Shown here: one piece after another, positions 48,001-55,646 of the stretch | Layout of the letters: every line of letters starts with the position of its first letter | Numbering within the stretch: the first letter of the stretch is position 1 | Source: Pseudomonas sp. R5-89-07 | GTDB taxonomy: Bacteria; Pseudomonadota; Gammaproteobacteria; Pseudomonadales; Pseudomonadaceae | DNA length: 64,000 bases | NCBI RefSeq assembly: GCF_003851685.1 | Contig: NZ_CP027727.1 | Span: forward strand, 496,001-560,000 | Direction: 5' to 3' | The notes under the pieces: generated by a model | The model's input: only the letters and a program-made list of their open reading frames with translations | Databases searched by the model: none | What the model was told of the DNA's origin: nothing | Program-made: the position numbers and the translations under genes

Positions 48001-48977
48001 ATGGAAATGCCTGGGCCTTCATAGATCCCACGGCCGTGGGAGGCTTTGCCGATGGAGTGAATGGCTTGTTCGTACGAGGCCAGGTACTTCTGGGCATCGT
48101 GCTCAGTCAGTGCGGCTTCCCCGAGCATGTCGTAGGAATAGCGGAAACCCTTGGCTTCGAACTTGCTCGCGTTGGCCAGCGCTTCGGCGATGGTTTCGCC
48201 GGTGACGAACTGCTCGCCCATCAGGCGCATGGCCATGTCGACGCCCTTGCGGATCATCGGTTCGCCGCTTTTGCCGATGATGCGGCTCAGGGACGAGGTC
48301 AAGCCTGCTTCGTTATGGGTGGCGACCAGTTTGCCGGTCAGCAGCAGGCCCCAAGTGGCGGCATTGACGAACAGTGACGGGCTGTTGCCCAGGTGCGGCT
48401 GCCAGTTACCGGTGCTGATCTTGTCGCGGATCAGCGCATCGCGAGTGCCTTTGTCCGGGATGCGCAGCAGCGCTTCGGCCAGGCACATCAGCGCCACGCC
48501 TTCTTGGGAAGACAGTGAAAATTCCTGCAGCAGGCCCTGAACGATACCGGCACGGCCACCGGCGCTCTTCTGATTGCGCAGTTTTTCGGCAATCGTAGCG
48601 GCCAGCTTGTTGGTGGCTTCGGCCATCGCTGCCGGCAGGCGAGCCTGCTCGATCAGCATTGGCACTACTTCTGGCTCAGGGCGACGGTAAGCGGCGGTGA
48701 TCGAGGCACGAAGAACCGATTGCGGCAGGATGCTTTCGGCGAACTCAAGGAAGCACTGATGGGCGTGGTCATTCTGGACTTCGCCAGCGTCGTCGGCATC
48801 CTTGCTGCCCGAACCATTGAGTTCGGAAAGGGTTGCACCACCCTCCAGTTTCTCCAGGTAATTGAAAATCGCCTGTTTGATCAGCCAGTGCGGCGTGCGA
48901 TCAATGGAGGACGCGGCGGCCTTCAGGCGCTCGCGGGTTGGGTCGTCGAGTTTGACCCCAAGGGTGGTCGTAGCCAT
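45024..48977 (-). CDS. putA: Trifunctional PutA: DNA-binding repressor, proline dehydrogenase and P5C/glutamate-semialdehyde dehydrogenase
   Basis: 1317 residues, the full enterobacterial-type length. N-terminal ribbon-helix-helix (MATTTLGVKLDDPTRERLKA), proline dehydrogenase barrel (GINIDAEEADRLELSLDLLE, RLVKGAYWD), then aldehyde dehydrogenase with ETGGQNAMIVD and the catalytic Cys in SAGQRCSAL. It oxidises proline to glutamate at the membrane and represses put genes when proline is absent. ATG 48977 follows GAGGATAAG. Divergent from putP, with GTTGCA sites between. Confidence 0.98.
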   Translation of the reverse strand: MATTTLGVKLDDPTRERLKAAASSIDRTPHWLIKQAIFNYLEKLEGGATLSELNGSGSKDADDAGEVQNDHAHQCFLEFAESILPQSVLRASITAAYRRPEPEVVPMLIEQARLPAAMAEATNKLAATIAEKLRNQKSAGGRAGIVQGLLQEFSLSSQEGVALMCLAEALLRIPDKGTRDALIRDKISTGNWQPHLGNSPSLFVNAATWGLLLTGKLVATHNEAGLTSSLSRIIGKSGEPMIRKGVDMAMRLMGEQFVTGETIAEALANASKFEAKGFRYSYDMLGEAALTEHDAQKYLASYEQAIHSIGKASHGRGIYEGPGISIKLSALHPRYSRAQYERVMDELYPRLLSLTLLAKQYDIGLNIDAEEADRLELSLDLLERLCFEPQLTGWNGIGFVIQAYQKRCPYVIDYVIDLARRSRHRLMIRLVKGAYWDSEIKRAQVEGLEGYPVYTRKVYTDVSYIACARKLLSVPEVIYPQFATHNAHTLSAIYHIAGQNYYPGQYEFQCLHGMGEPLYEQVVGKVSEGKLNRPCRVYAPVGTHETLLAYLVRRLLENGANTSFVNRIADQSISIQELVADPVASIEQMATVEGGFGLPHPRIPLPRDLYGSDRANSAGIDLANEHRLASLSCALLATAHNNWKAAPMLGCASSEQPAAAVLNPSDLRDVVGHVQEATVEDVDNAIQCAISAAPIWQATPPAERAAILERAADLMEGEIQPLMGLLAREAGKTFSNAIAEVREAVDFLRYYAVQARNDFTNDAHRPLGPVVCISPWNFPLAIFSGQVAAALAAGNPVLAKPAEQTPLVAAQAVRILLEAGIPQGVLQLLPGQGESVGARLVGDERVKGVMFTGSTEVARLLQRNVAGRLDAQGRPIPLIAETGGQNAMIVDSSALTEQVVIDVVSSAFDSAGQRCSALRVLCLQEDSADRVIEMLKGAMAECRLGNPERLSVDIGPVIDAEAKAGIEKHIQAMRDKGRNVYQVAIADGEEIKRGTFVMPTLIELESFDELQREIFGPVLHVVRYKRKEIDQLIGQINASGYGLTLGVHTRIDETIAKVIDNVNAGNVYVNRNIVGAVVGVQPFGGEGLSGTGPKAGGPLYLYRLLSTRPTDAIEQSFVRGDALTAPDLRLRDAMSQPLTALKTWADSQKFSELSALCTQFAAQSQSGITRQLAGPTGERNSYAILPREHVLCLAEVEGDLLTQLAAVLAVGGSAVWPETDLTKALFPRLPKDIQAKIKRVADWAKDEVVFDAVLHHGDSDQLRAVCKQVAQRGGAIVGVHGLSQGETSIALERLVIERALSVNTAAAGGNASLMTIG

Positions 48978-49049
48978 TTTCTTATCCTCATGGGTGCCAC
49001 TACCGAGTGGCATCTGCTGGCGGCAAGATTAGCTTTGCCCATGAAGAGG

Positions 49050-49288
49050 TGCAACCGGGTGCAACCCTTTTGTTCAGGAAATTTTCGACGGTTGATCGGA
49101 AAAAAACCGGCCTTCAACGGAATCAGCTTCAAGCTGGTGCATTTAATTCTGGGTTCGGCATTTTTTGCTCCGAAAAGGAGCAAAAACTCGGCGTTTGTCC
49201 TGAAATGTCCTCGGGTGCAACTTATTCGCAAGAAACTGGTTGCACCTTATTTGCTTTGTTGAATAGCATTCGCGCATCAAGGTGCAAC
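49050..49288. promoter_or_regulatory. PutA operator cluster: five GTTGCA hexamers in the putA-putP gap
   Basis: GTTGCA, the recognition hexamer of the PutA RHH domain in enteric bacteria, occurs at 49050-49055, 49060-49065, 49216-49221 and 49283-49288 (read as TGCAAC) and at 49239-49244 (plus strand). The first two are exactly ten bases apart, on one DNA face, close to the putA start; the others lie nearer putP. They account for regulation of the 461-base divergent gap, which contains no other gene. Confidence 0.8.
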
Positions 49289-49438
49289 CACCTTCACGGG
49301 TGCGTTCATCGGCTGGCGGCTTTCCTGGGGAAACGCCAGTCATAAATGCGCGGCACGCAGCCTCGTTTATCCGAGCATCAACGGGTAACGGGCTGACAGA
49401 CCGTCGCCACATAAAAACAAAGCCAGGGCATCACTTCT

Positions 49439-50923
49439 ATGAGCGTTAGTAATCCCACCCTGATCACGTTCGTGATCTACATCGCAGCAATGGTGCTGAT
49501 CGGCCTGATGGCTTATCGCTCCACCAACAACCTTTCCGATTACATCCTGGGCGGTCGCAGCCTCGGTAGCGTGGTGACGGCTTTGTCCGCCGGTGCTTCC
49601 GATATGAGCGGCTGGTTGCTGATGGGCCTGCCGGGCGCCATCTACATGTCTGGCCTGTCGGAAAGCTGGATTGCCATCGGCCTGATCGTCGGTGCCTACC
49701 TCAACTGGCTGTTCGTGGCCGGCCGCCTGCGCGTGCAGACCGAACACAATGGCGACGCACTGACCCTGCCGGATTACTTCTCCAGCCGCTTCGAAGATAA
49801 AAGCGGGCTGCTGCGAATCATCTCTGCGGTGGTGATTCTGGTGTTCTTCACCATTTACTGCGCCTCCGGCATCGTGGCCGGTGCCCGCCTGTTCGAAAGC
49901 ACCTTCGGCATGTCTTACGAGACCGCGCTGTGGGCCGGTGCCGCAGCGACTATCGCCTACACCTTTATCGGCGGTTTCCTCGCGGTCAGCTGGACCGACA
50001 CCGTACAAGCCACGCTGATGATCTTCGCGTTGATCCTGACGCCAATCATCGTATTGCTGGCCACCGGTGGCGTTGATACCACCTTCCTGGCCATCGAAGC
50101 CAAGGACCCGACCAGCTTCGACATGCTCAAGAACACCACCTTCATCGGCGTTATCTCGCTGATGGGCTGGGGCCTGGGTTACTTCGGCCAGCCGCACATC
50201 CTCGCGCGCTTCATGGCAGCGGATTCGGTGAAATCGATTGCCAATGCGCGTCGCATCTCCATGACCTGGATGATCCTGTGCCTGGGCGGCACCGTGGCAG
50301 TGGGCTTCTTCGGCATCGCTTATTTCTCGGCACACCCGGAAGTGGCAGGCCCAGTGACTGAAAACCCTGAGCGTGTGTTTATCGAACTGGCCAAGATCCT
50401 GTTCAACCCATGGGTTGCCGGCGTGTTGCTGTCGGCCATTCTGGCGGCCGTCATGAGCACCCTGAGCTGCCAGTTGCTGGTGTGCTCCAGCGCCCTGACC
50501 GAAGACTTCTACAAGGCTTTCCTGCGCAAGGGCGCCTCCCAGCTTGAGCTGGTGTGGGTCGGTCGCCTGATGGTGCTGCTGGTGGCGTTGATCGCCATCG
50601 CCATGGCCGCCAACCCGGAAAACCGCGTACTGGGCCTGGTCAGCTACGCCTGGGCCGGTTTCGGTGCCGCTTTCGGTCCGGTGGTGCTGATTTCGGTGAT
50701 CTGGAAAAACATGACCCGCAACGGCGCACTGGCCGGCATCCTGGTTGGCGCGATCACTGTGATCGTGTGGAAACACTTCGAGTTGCTGGGCCTGTACGAA
50801 ATCATCCCAGGCTTCATCTTCGCCAGCCTGGCGATCTACTTCGTCAGCAAGATGGGCGCGCCGACGGCTGGTATGGTCGAGCGCTTTGATGCGGCGGAAA
50901 AAGACTACAACCTCAACAAGTAA
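49439..50923 (+). CDS. putP: Sodium/proline symporter
   Basis: 494 residues with about 13 membrane helices, SSSF family. The N-terminal segment YILGGRSLGSVVTALSAGAS DMSG region (around 36-58) carries the sodium-site residues of PutP, followed by GLPGAIYMSGLSE. It imports proline coupled to Na+ to feed PutA. Ends with a strong terminator at 50959-50993. Confidence 0.95.
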   Translation: MSVSNPTLITFVIYIAAMVLIGLMAYRSTNNLSDYILGGRSLGSVVTALSAGASDMSGWLLMGLPGAIYMSGLSESWIAIGLIVGAYLNWLFVAGRLRVQTEHNGDALTLPDYFSSRFEDKSGLLRIISAVVILVFFTIYCASGIVAGARLFESTFGMSYETALWAGAAATIAYTFIGGFLAVSWTDTVQATLMIFALILTPIIVLLATGGVDTTFLAIEAKDPTSFDMLKNTTFIGVISLMGWGLGYFGQPHILARFMAADSVKSIANARRISMTWMILCLGGTVAVGFFGIAYFSAHPEVAGPVTENPERVFIELAKILFNPWVAGVLLSAILAAVMSTLSCQLLVCSSALTEDFYKAFLRKGASQLELVWVGRLMVLLVALIAIAMAANPENRVLGLVSYAWAGFGAAFGPVVLISVIWKNMTRNGALAGILVGAITVIVWKHFELLGLYEIIPGFIFASLAIYFVSKMGAPTAGMVERFDAAEKDYNLNK

Positions 50924-50958
50924 CAGCGCTGGGCGTTGATCGCCCGGTACCTGAAAAG

Positions 50959-50993
50959 AAGGCCCACGTCCTGCGGATGCTGGGCCTTTTTTT
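50959..50993 (+). terminator. Rho-independent terminator of putP
   Basis: AAGGCCCA (50959-50966) pairs with TGGGCCTT (50981-50988), followed by seven T. Confidence 0.9.
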
Positions 50994-51132
50994 ATGAAGA
51001 AGATCGGCCCTGCGGGTATCTGAGGATTTCGGCACTGCCGACGTAGGACCTTACTGATTTGCCGGCGCAGCGCTCGAATCGGCAAACGGCTGATGCAGAA
51101 TCGCTCGTCCACCCTTCGCAGAGAAACACCGG

Positions 51133-53151
51133 ATGTTCGCTCCTGCCAATGAAAGTGCCTTTAACCTGACCCTGGATGGGGAACCTTGTGATCTGAAGGT
51201 TCAAGGGTTCATGGGCGATGAATTTATCAGCCTGCCCTTTCGCTTTGACCTTGAGTTGGTCAGCGAGCAGCCCGATCTGGACCTGGACAGCCTACTGCAC
51301 CGTCAGGCGTTCCTTGGGTTTGACGCTGAAGGGCACGGCATTCATGGTCGGGTGTACCGGGTCGCGCAAGGCGATTCGGGCAAGCGGCTGACCCGTTACC
51401 AGATCACCCTTGTGCCCCAATTGGCCTATCTGGAGCACAGCACGCACCAACGGATCTTCCAGAACAAGACGGTGCCGCAGATCATCGAACGAGTGTTGGA
51501 GGCTCAGGATATTCAGGGTGATACCTTCGTGTTTCGCCTCAGCAGCGACTATCCCGAGCGCGAGTACTGTGTTCAGTTCGATGAAACCGATCTGCAGTTC
51601 ATCCAGCGTTTGTGCGTTGAATCGGGCATCCACTATCACTTTCAGCACAGTCCCGAGCGTCACCTGCTGGTGTTTGGTGATGACCAGAGTGTGTTTGGCC
51701 AGCCGGACCAGGTCACTCCCTACCTGGCCGGCTCCGGCATGGTGGCCGAGGGGCCTGCGATCAAGCGCTTTATCCTGCGGCTGGAAACCCGTACCACCGG
51801 TGTCGACCTGCGGGCCTACGACTTCAAAAAGCCCAGCCTGGTATTGGAAAGCACAGCTTCCAGTGGGCAACGCCTGCCCTTGGACGAGCAACGCTATCCT
51901 GGAAACTTTACCGATCGCGCGCACGGCAAGCACCTGGCGCAGCGCGTATTGGAGCGGCACCGCAGTGATTTTCGTCAAGCCAGCGGTATCAGTGACCAGC
52001 CGGCCTTGGTCACTGGGCGGCTTCTGAAGATGGCCGGCCATCCGCGCCAGGAGTGGAATGACCTGTGGCTGGTGACCCAGTTGCACCATGCCGGGCAGCA
52101 GCCGCAGGTGTTGGAGGAGTCTGCGCCTGACGCCTATGGGGATGACTTGCCGACGGGCTATAGCAACGACTTTGTAGCGACGCCCTGGGATGTGCCGTTT
52201 CGAACGCCTCTGGTCATGCCCCGGCCGCACTTTAGCGGCTACCAGAACGCGGTGGTCACCGGGCCTGTCGACAGTGAGGTCCATTGCGACGAATACGGTC
52301 GTGTCAAAGTGCAGATGGCCTGGGATCGCGACGGCGAGCACAACGATCATTCCAGCTGTTGGCTGCGCGTGGCGAGCGGCTGGGCCCATGACCGTTATGG
52401 CGCGGTACTGATTCCGCGAGTCGGCATGGAAGTGCTGGTGGGCTTCGTCGATGGCGACATGGACATGCCGCTGGTCATGGGCTGCCTGCCCAATGCGGCA
52501 AATCGCTTGCCGCTCGACCTGCCGGCGGACAAGACCCGCAGTCTTTTTCGCAGCCAGAGCAGCCCCGGTGGCGGAGGCTATAACGAACTGCGCATCGAAG
52601 ACCGCAAGGGTGCCGAGGAAATCTACCTGCGCGCTCAGCGGGACTGGACCCAGCACGTGTTACACGACCAGCAGGTGCAGGTCGATAACCAGCGCCGGGT
52701 AACGGTGGGCGGCGAGTCGCACCATGAGTTGCTGGGCGAAGAGCAGCGCATCACCCATGGCAACCGCCTGACTGAACTCAAGCAGGATGACCATCTGGTG
52801 GTCGGCGGTTCGCAGCACATGCGTGCTGGTCACACGCTTCAACTGGCGGCTGGACAAAGCATCGTCATCGACGCGGGGGCCAGCGTTACGATTCAGGCGG
52901 GAGGGCAGTCGGTCACGCTGTCGGCGGGCGGTATTTTCAGCAGCGTGCCGATCCAGCTTGGCGGGGCGCCAGCCCCTGCGGCGGCGCCCTTGAAGCCGGG
53001 TTTGAAGGAGGCAGCACTGACGGCGATCCCGCTCCCTCTGAGCGCTGTGCAGATAGAGAGCCTGAAACGGCGCGCGCCTTTTTGTGAAGAGTGCGAACGC
53101 TGCCGTGACGGGCAGTGCAGTATCGTCGAGCATGCACGGAGCGCTCCCTGA
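51133..53151 (+). CDS. vgrG: Type VI secretion spike protein VgrG
   Basis: 672 residues. gp27-like N-terminal part (FRFDLELVSEQPDLDL), gp5 OB-fold (EYGRVKVQMAWDRDGE, SSCWLRVASGWAHDRYGAVL) and a repetitive beta-helix needle (about 480-610). The C-terminal tail has a cysteine-rich motif, FCEECERCRDGQC, often seen on VgrGs paired with DUF4123 adaptors. It tips the Hcp tube and carries an effector. No other T6SS structural gene lies in the window. The adaptor start overlaps its stop (TGATG). Confidence 0.93.
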   Translation: MFAPANESAFNLTLDGEPCDLKVQGFMGDEFISLPFRFDLELVSEQPDLDLDSLLHRQAFLGFDAEGHGIHGRVYRVAQGDSGKRLTRYQITLVPQLAYLEHSTHQRIFQNKTVPQIIERVLEAQDIQGDTFVFRLSSDYPEREYCVQFDETDLQFIQRLCVESGIHYHFQHSPERHLLVFGDDQSVFGQPDQVTPYLAGSGMVAEGPAIKRFILRLETRTTGVDLRAYDFKKPSLVLESTASSGQRLPLDEQRYPGNFTDRAHGKHLAQRVLERHRSDFRQASGISDQPALVTGRLLKMAGHPRQEWNDLWLVTQLHHAGQQPQVLEESAPDAYGDDLPTGYSNDFVATPWDVPFRTPLVMPRPHFSGYQNAVVTGPVDSEVHCDEYGRVKVQMAWDRDGEHNDHSSCWLRVASGWAHDRYGAVLIPRVGMEVLVGFVDGDMDMPLVMGCLPNAANRLPLDLPADKTRSLFRSQSSPGGGGYNELRIEDRKGAEEIYLRAQRDWTQHVLHDQQVQVDNQRRVTVGGESHHELLGEEQRITHGNRLTELKQDDHLVVGGSQHMRAGHTLQLAAGQSIVIDAGASVTIQAGGQSVTLSAGGIFSSVPIQLGGAPAPAAAPLKPGLKEAALTAIPLPLSAVQIESLKRRAPFCEECERCRDGQCSIVEHARSAP

Positions 53152-53876
53152 TGCAGACGCCTATGGATCCCCACACTTGGCTGGCGCAGTTCCCCCTGCT
53201 TACCGACGAGCGAATCTTTGCGGTGCTGGGCACTACCAGCGACGCCAAGCCACTGGCCGCCTGGCAAGCCATGAAAGCAGGGCCGCCGCCGCAACCGATC
53301 TGGGCCGGTACGGCCTACCACGCTTGGGATGAGGTGATGCCCTACGTGGGCATCGTCGAGCCGGGCAGCGCGTTTCTTGATTGGGTAACCACTGTGCAAG
53401 CCGCGGATTGGGGTTGGCTGGCGGTATCGTCCAGCGCTTTGGAAGCCGTGGTGGCCCATCTGCAAAGCTTGACTCAGGTCCTCATGCCCAATGGCCAGGC
53501 GGTGTTTTTACGCTTCTGGGATGGCGCTCAGTTTCAGCCGATGTGGCAGCACTTGGGCGATGAGGCAGGGACGGTGTTGCCGGTGTTTGGGCGTTATCTG
53601 ATCAATGGCCAGCCGCTGACAGTGGCGACTGGCCCGATGACACCCGCGAAAGCCTGGCCCTGGTGGCGGGTGCCTGAACCATTGTTCAGGCACCTGGCTG
53701 AGCAGTCGCCACAGGTACTTGTCGACAACCTGCTGCAATGGCTGCAAGAGCAGCGTCCCGATCTGCATGCCGCCTTCACGCCGAGCACATTGCAGCACAA
53801 GCTCACCTGGCTCGCGCGCAGGCCGGGGATCAGCCATGCAGCGTTGGTCGATTACCTCGCCTCGCAGTTGAGTTAA
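53151..53876 (+). CDS. DUF4123-domain T6SS effector adaptor (Tap/TEC)
   Basis: 241 residues. DUF4123 layout: an N-terminal domain with DAKPLAAWQAM and YVGIVEPGSAFLDWV, plus VFLRFWDGAQF and a C-terminal helical part. Such proteins load a cognate effector, usually encoded just downstream, onto VgrG. Here the next gene is the housekeeping rlmJ, 79 bases on, so the effector gene is missing or elsewhere. The ATG at 53151 overlaps the vgrG stop. Confidence 0.85.
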   Translation: MQTPMDPHTWLAQFPLLTDERIFAVLGTTSDAKPLAAWQAMKAGPPPQPIWAGTAYHAWDEVMPYVGIVEPGSAFLDWVTTVQAADWGWLAVSSSALEAVVAHLQSLTQVLMPNGQAVFLRFWDGAQFQPMWQHLGDEAGTVLPVFGRYLINGQPLTVATGPMTPAKAWPWWRVPEPLFRHLAEQSPQVLVDNLLQWLQEQRPDLHAAFTPSTLQHKLTWLARRPGISHAALVDYLASQLS

Positions 53877-53955
53877 ACAAAAACACCACCCGCCATGCGG
53901 CCCTGCACCTTTACGCCGGTAGAAGGTAAACTTCGCCCCCTGCGCAGGAGCAACC

Positions 53956-54792
53956 ATGAACTATCGTCACGCCTTTCACGCCGGCAACCACGCCGATGTC
54001 TTCAAACACCTGACCTTGACCCGCCTCATCACCCTGATGTCGCGTAAAGAGCAGCCGTTCGCCTACCTCGACACCCATGCCGGTATCGGCCTGTACGACC
54101 TGCAGGGTGACCAGGCCAACCGCACCGGTGAATACCTGGAAGGCATCGCCCGCCTGTGGGGCGCAAACGACCTGCCGCCGCTCACCGCCGATTACATGCG
54201 TGTGCTGCACGAGATGAACCCGGATGGCCAGTTGCGCTACTACCCCGGCTCGCCGGAACTGGCGCGGCGCCTGACGCGGCCTCAGGACCGAGTACTGCTC
54301 AACGAAAAGCACCCGGAAGACGGCGTGTTGCTCAAGGACAACATGAAGGGCGATCGCCGGGTCAAGGTACACCTCGGCGAAGGCTGGCATGTGCCGCGCG
54401 CCCTGTTGCCGGTGCCGGAAAAACGTGCGCTGATGCTAATCGACCCACCGTTTGAAAAGCTCGACGAAATGCAGCGTTGCGCGGCGTCCCTCAAGGAAGC
54501 CGTCAGCCGCATGCGCCAGACGGTCGCGGCCATCTGGTACCCGGTGAAAGACCAGCGCCTGTTGCGCCGCTTCTACCAGGACCTGGCCGGCACCGGTGCG
54601 CCGAAACTGTTGCGCGTGGAATTGCTGGTGCATCCACTGGACACGCCCAACACCCTGACCGGTTCGGGCCTGGCGATTGCCAACCCGCCGTGGGGTCTGG
54701 AAGAAGAGTTGCGTGAATTGCTGCCGTGGCTGTCCAAACAGCTAGGCCAGACCCAGGGTGGGTGGCAGATGGATTGGCTTATTGCTGAGTAA
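53956..54792 (+). CDS. rlmJ: 23S rRNA (adenine2030-N6)-methyltransferase
   Basis: 278 residues. The N-terminus MNYRHAFHAGNHADVFKH is the RlmJ signature, and LIDPPFE is the catalytic DPPF/Y-type motif of N6-adenine methyltransferases. It methylates A2030 in 23S rRNA before assembly. GCAGGAGC precedes the ATG. Monocistronic, followed by a REPIN. Confidence 0.95.
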   Translation: MNYRHAFHAGNHADVFKHLTLTRLITLMSRKEQPFAYLDTHAGIGLYDLQGDQANRTGEYLEGIARLWGANDLPPLTADYMRVLHEMNPDGQLRYYPGSPELARRLTRPQDRVLLNEKHPEDGVLLKDNMKGDRRVKVHLGEGWHVPRALLPVPEKRALMLIDPPFEKLDEMQRCAASLKEAVSRMRQTVAAIWYPVKDQRLLRRFYQDLAGTGAPKLLRVELLVHPLDTPNTLTGSGLAIANPPWGLEEELRELLPWLSKQLGQTQGGWQMDWLIAE

Positions 54793-54818
54793 ATGCCTTC
54801 CAGTCAAACCCAAAATCA

Positions 54819-54910
54819 GTGTGGGAGGGGGCTTGCCCCCGATAGCGGGGTGTCAATCAGTCCATCTGTCACTGATCCACCGCCATCGGGGGCAAGCCCC
54901 CTCCCACATT
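54819..54910. repeat. REPIN, class A
   Basis: Arms GTGTGGGAGGGGGCTTGCCC and inverse ending GCAAGCCCCCTCCCACATT, 92 bases. It fills the convergent gap between rlmJ and msrA. Confidence 0.93.
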
Positions 54911-54926
54911 TTTGATTGGTGTCGCC

Positions 54927-55574
54927 TTAGATCGGACAGGTCACGCCAGTGCCGCCGATGCCGCAGTAGCCCTGCGGGTTCTTCGCCAGGTACTGCTGGT
55001 GATACGCCTCGGCGAAGTACACGGTCGGTGCTTCTTCTATTTCGGTGGTGATTTCGCCCAGGCCTGCCTTGGTCAGCTCTTGCTGATATGCCTGGGCACT
55101 GGCTTTGGCCGCCGCCAGTTGCTCCGGCGTGGTGGCGTAGATAACCGAGCGGTATTGGCTGCCGATATCGTTGCCCTGGCGCATGCCCTGGGTTGGGTTA
55201 TGCAGTTCCCAGAACATCTTCAACAGGTCTTCGTATTTCACTTTGGCCTGGTCATACACCACCAGCACCACTTCGCTGTGGCCGGTGAGGCCTGAGCAGA
55301 CTTCTTCGTAGGTCGGGTTCGGCGTGAAGCCGCCGGCGTAGCCGACCACGGTGCTGACCACCCCGTCGCGCTGCCAGAACTTGCGTTCCGCGCCCCAGAA
55401 GCAACCGAGGCCGAAGATCGCGAAGCCGACGTCGTCGGTAAACGGGCCCAGCAGCGGGTTACCGTTGACGAAATGCGTTTGCGGCAGGTTCATCGGGGTT
55501 TCACGGCCAGGCAGAGCTTGTTCTTGAGTAGGCAGCACGTTTTTGTTCACCAGAATTTCCGAGCGCAAGACCAT
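54927..55574 (-). CDS. msrA: Peptide methionine sulfoxide reductase A
   Basis: 215 residues. The catalytic signature [15 protein letters not shown] includes the nucleophilic Cys; resolving cysteines lie near the C-terminus ([13 protein letters not shown]). It reduces S-epimers of methionine sulfoxide in protein repair. Placement next to dipA matches PAO1 msrA (recalled). Confidence 0.96.
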   Translation of the reverse strand: MVLRSEILVNKNVLPTQEQALPGRETPMNLPQTHFVNGNPLLGPFTDDVGFAIFGLGCFWGAERKFWQRDGVVSTVVGYAGGFTPNPTYEEVCSGLTGHSEVVLVVYDQAKVKYEDLLKMFWELHNPTQGMRQGNDIGSQYRSVIYATTPEQLAAAKASAQAYQQELTKAGLGEITTEIEEAPTVYFAEAYHQQYLAKNPQGYCGIGGTGVTCPI

Positions 55575-55646
55575 GATCAGTCCTCTCGTCAGGTTGAGTA
55601 GCAGTAAATTGTCAGACAGCCAGTGTGCCCGAGTGTTACAGCGCTG

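Noticed and set aside
48978..49438. Small ORFs in the putA-putP gap
   Set aside because: They lack ribosome binding sites and overlap the operator cluster; composition is intergenic.
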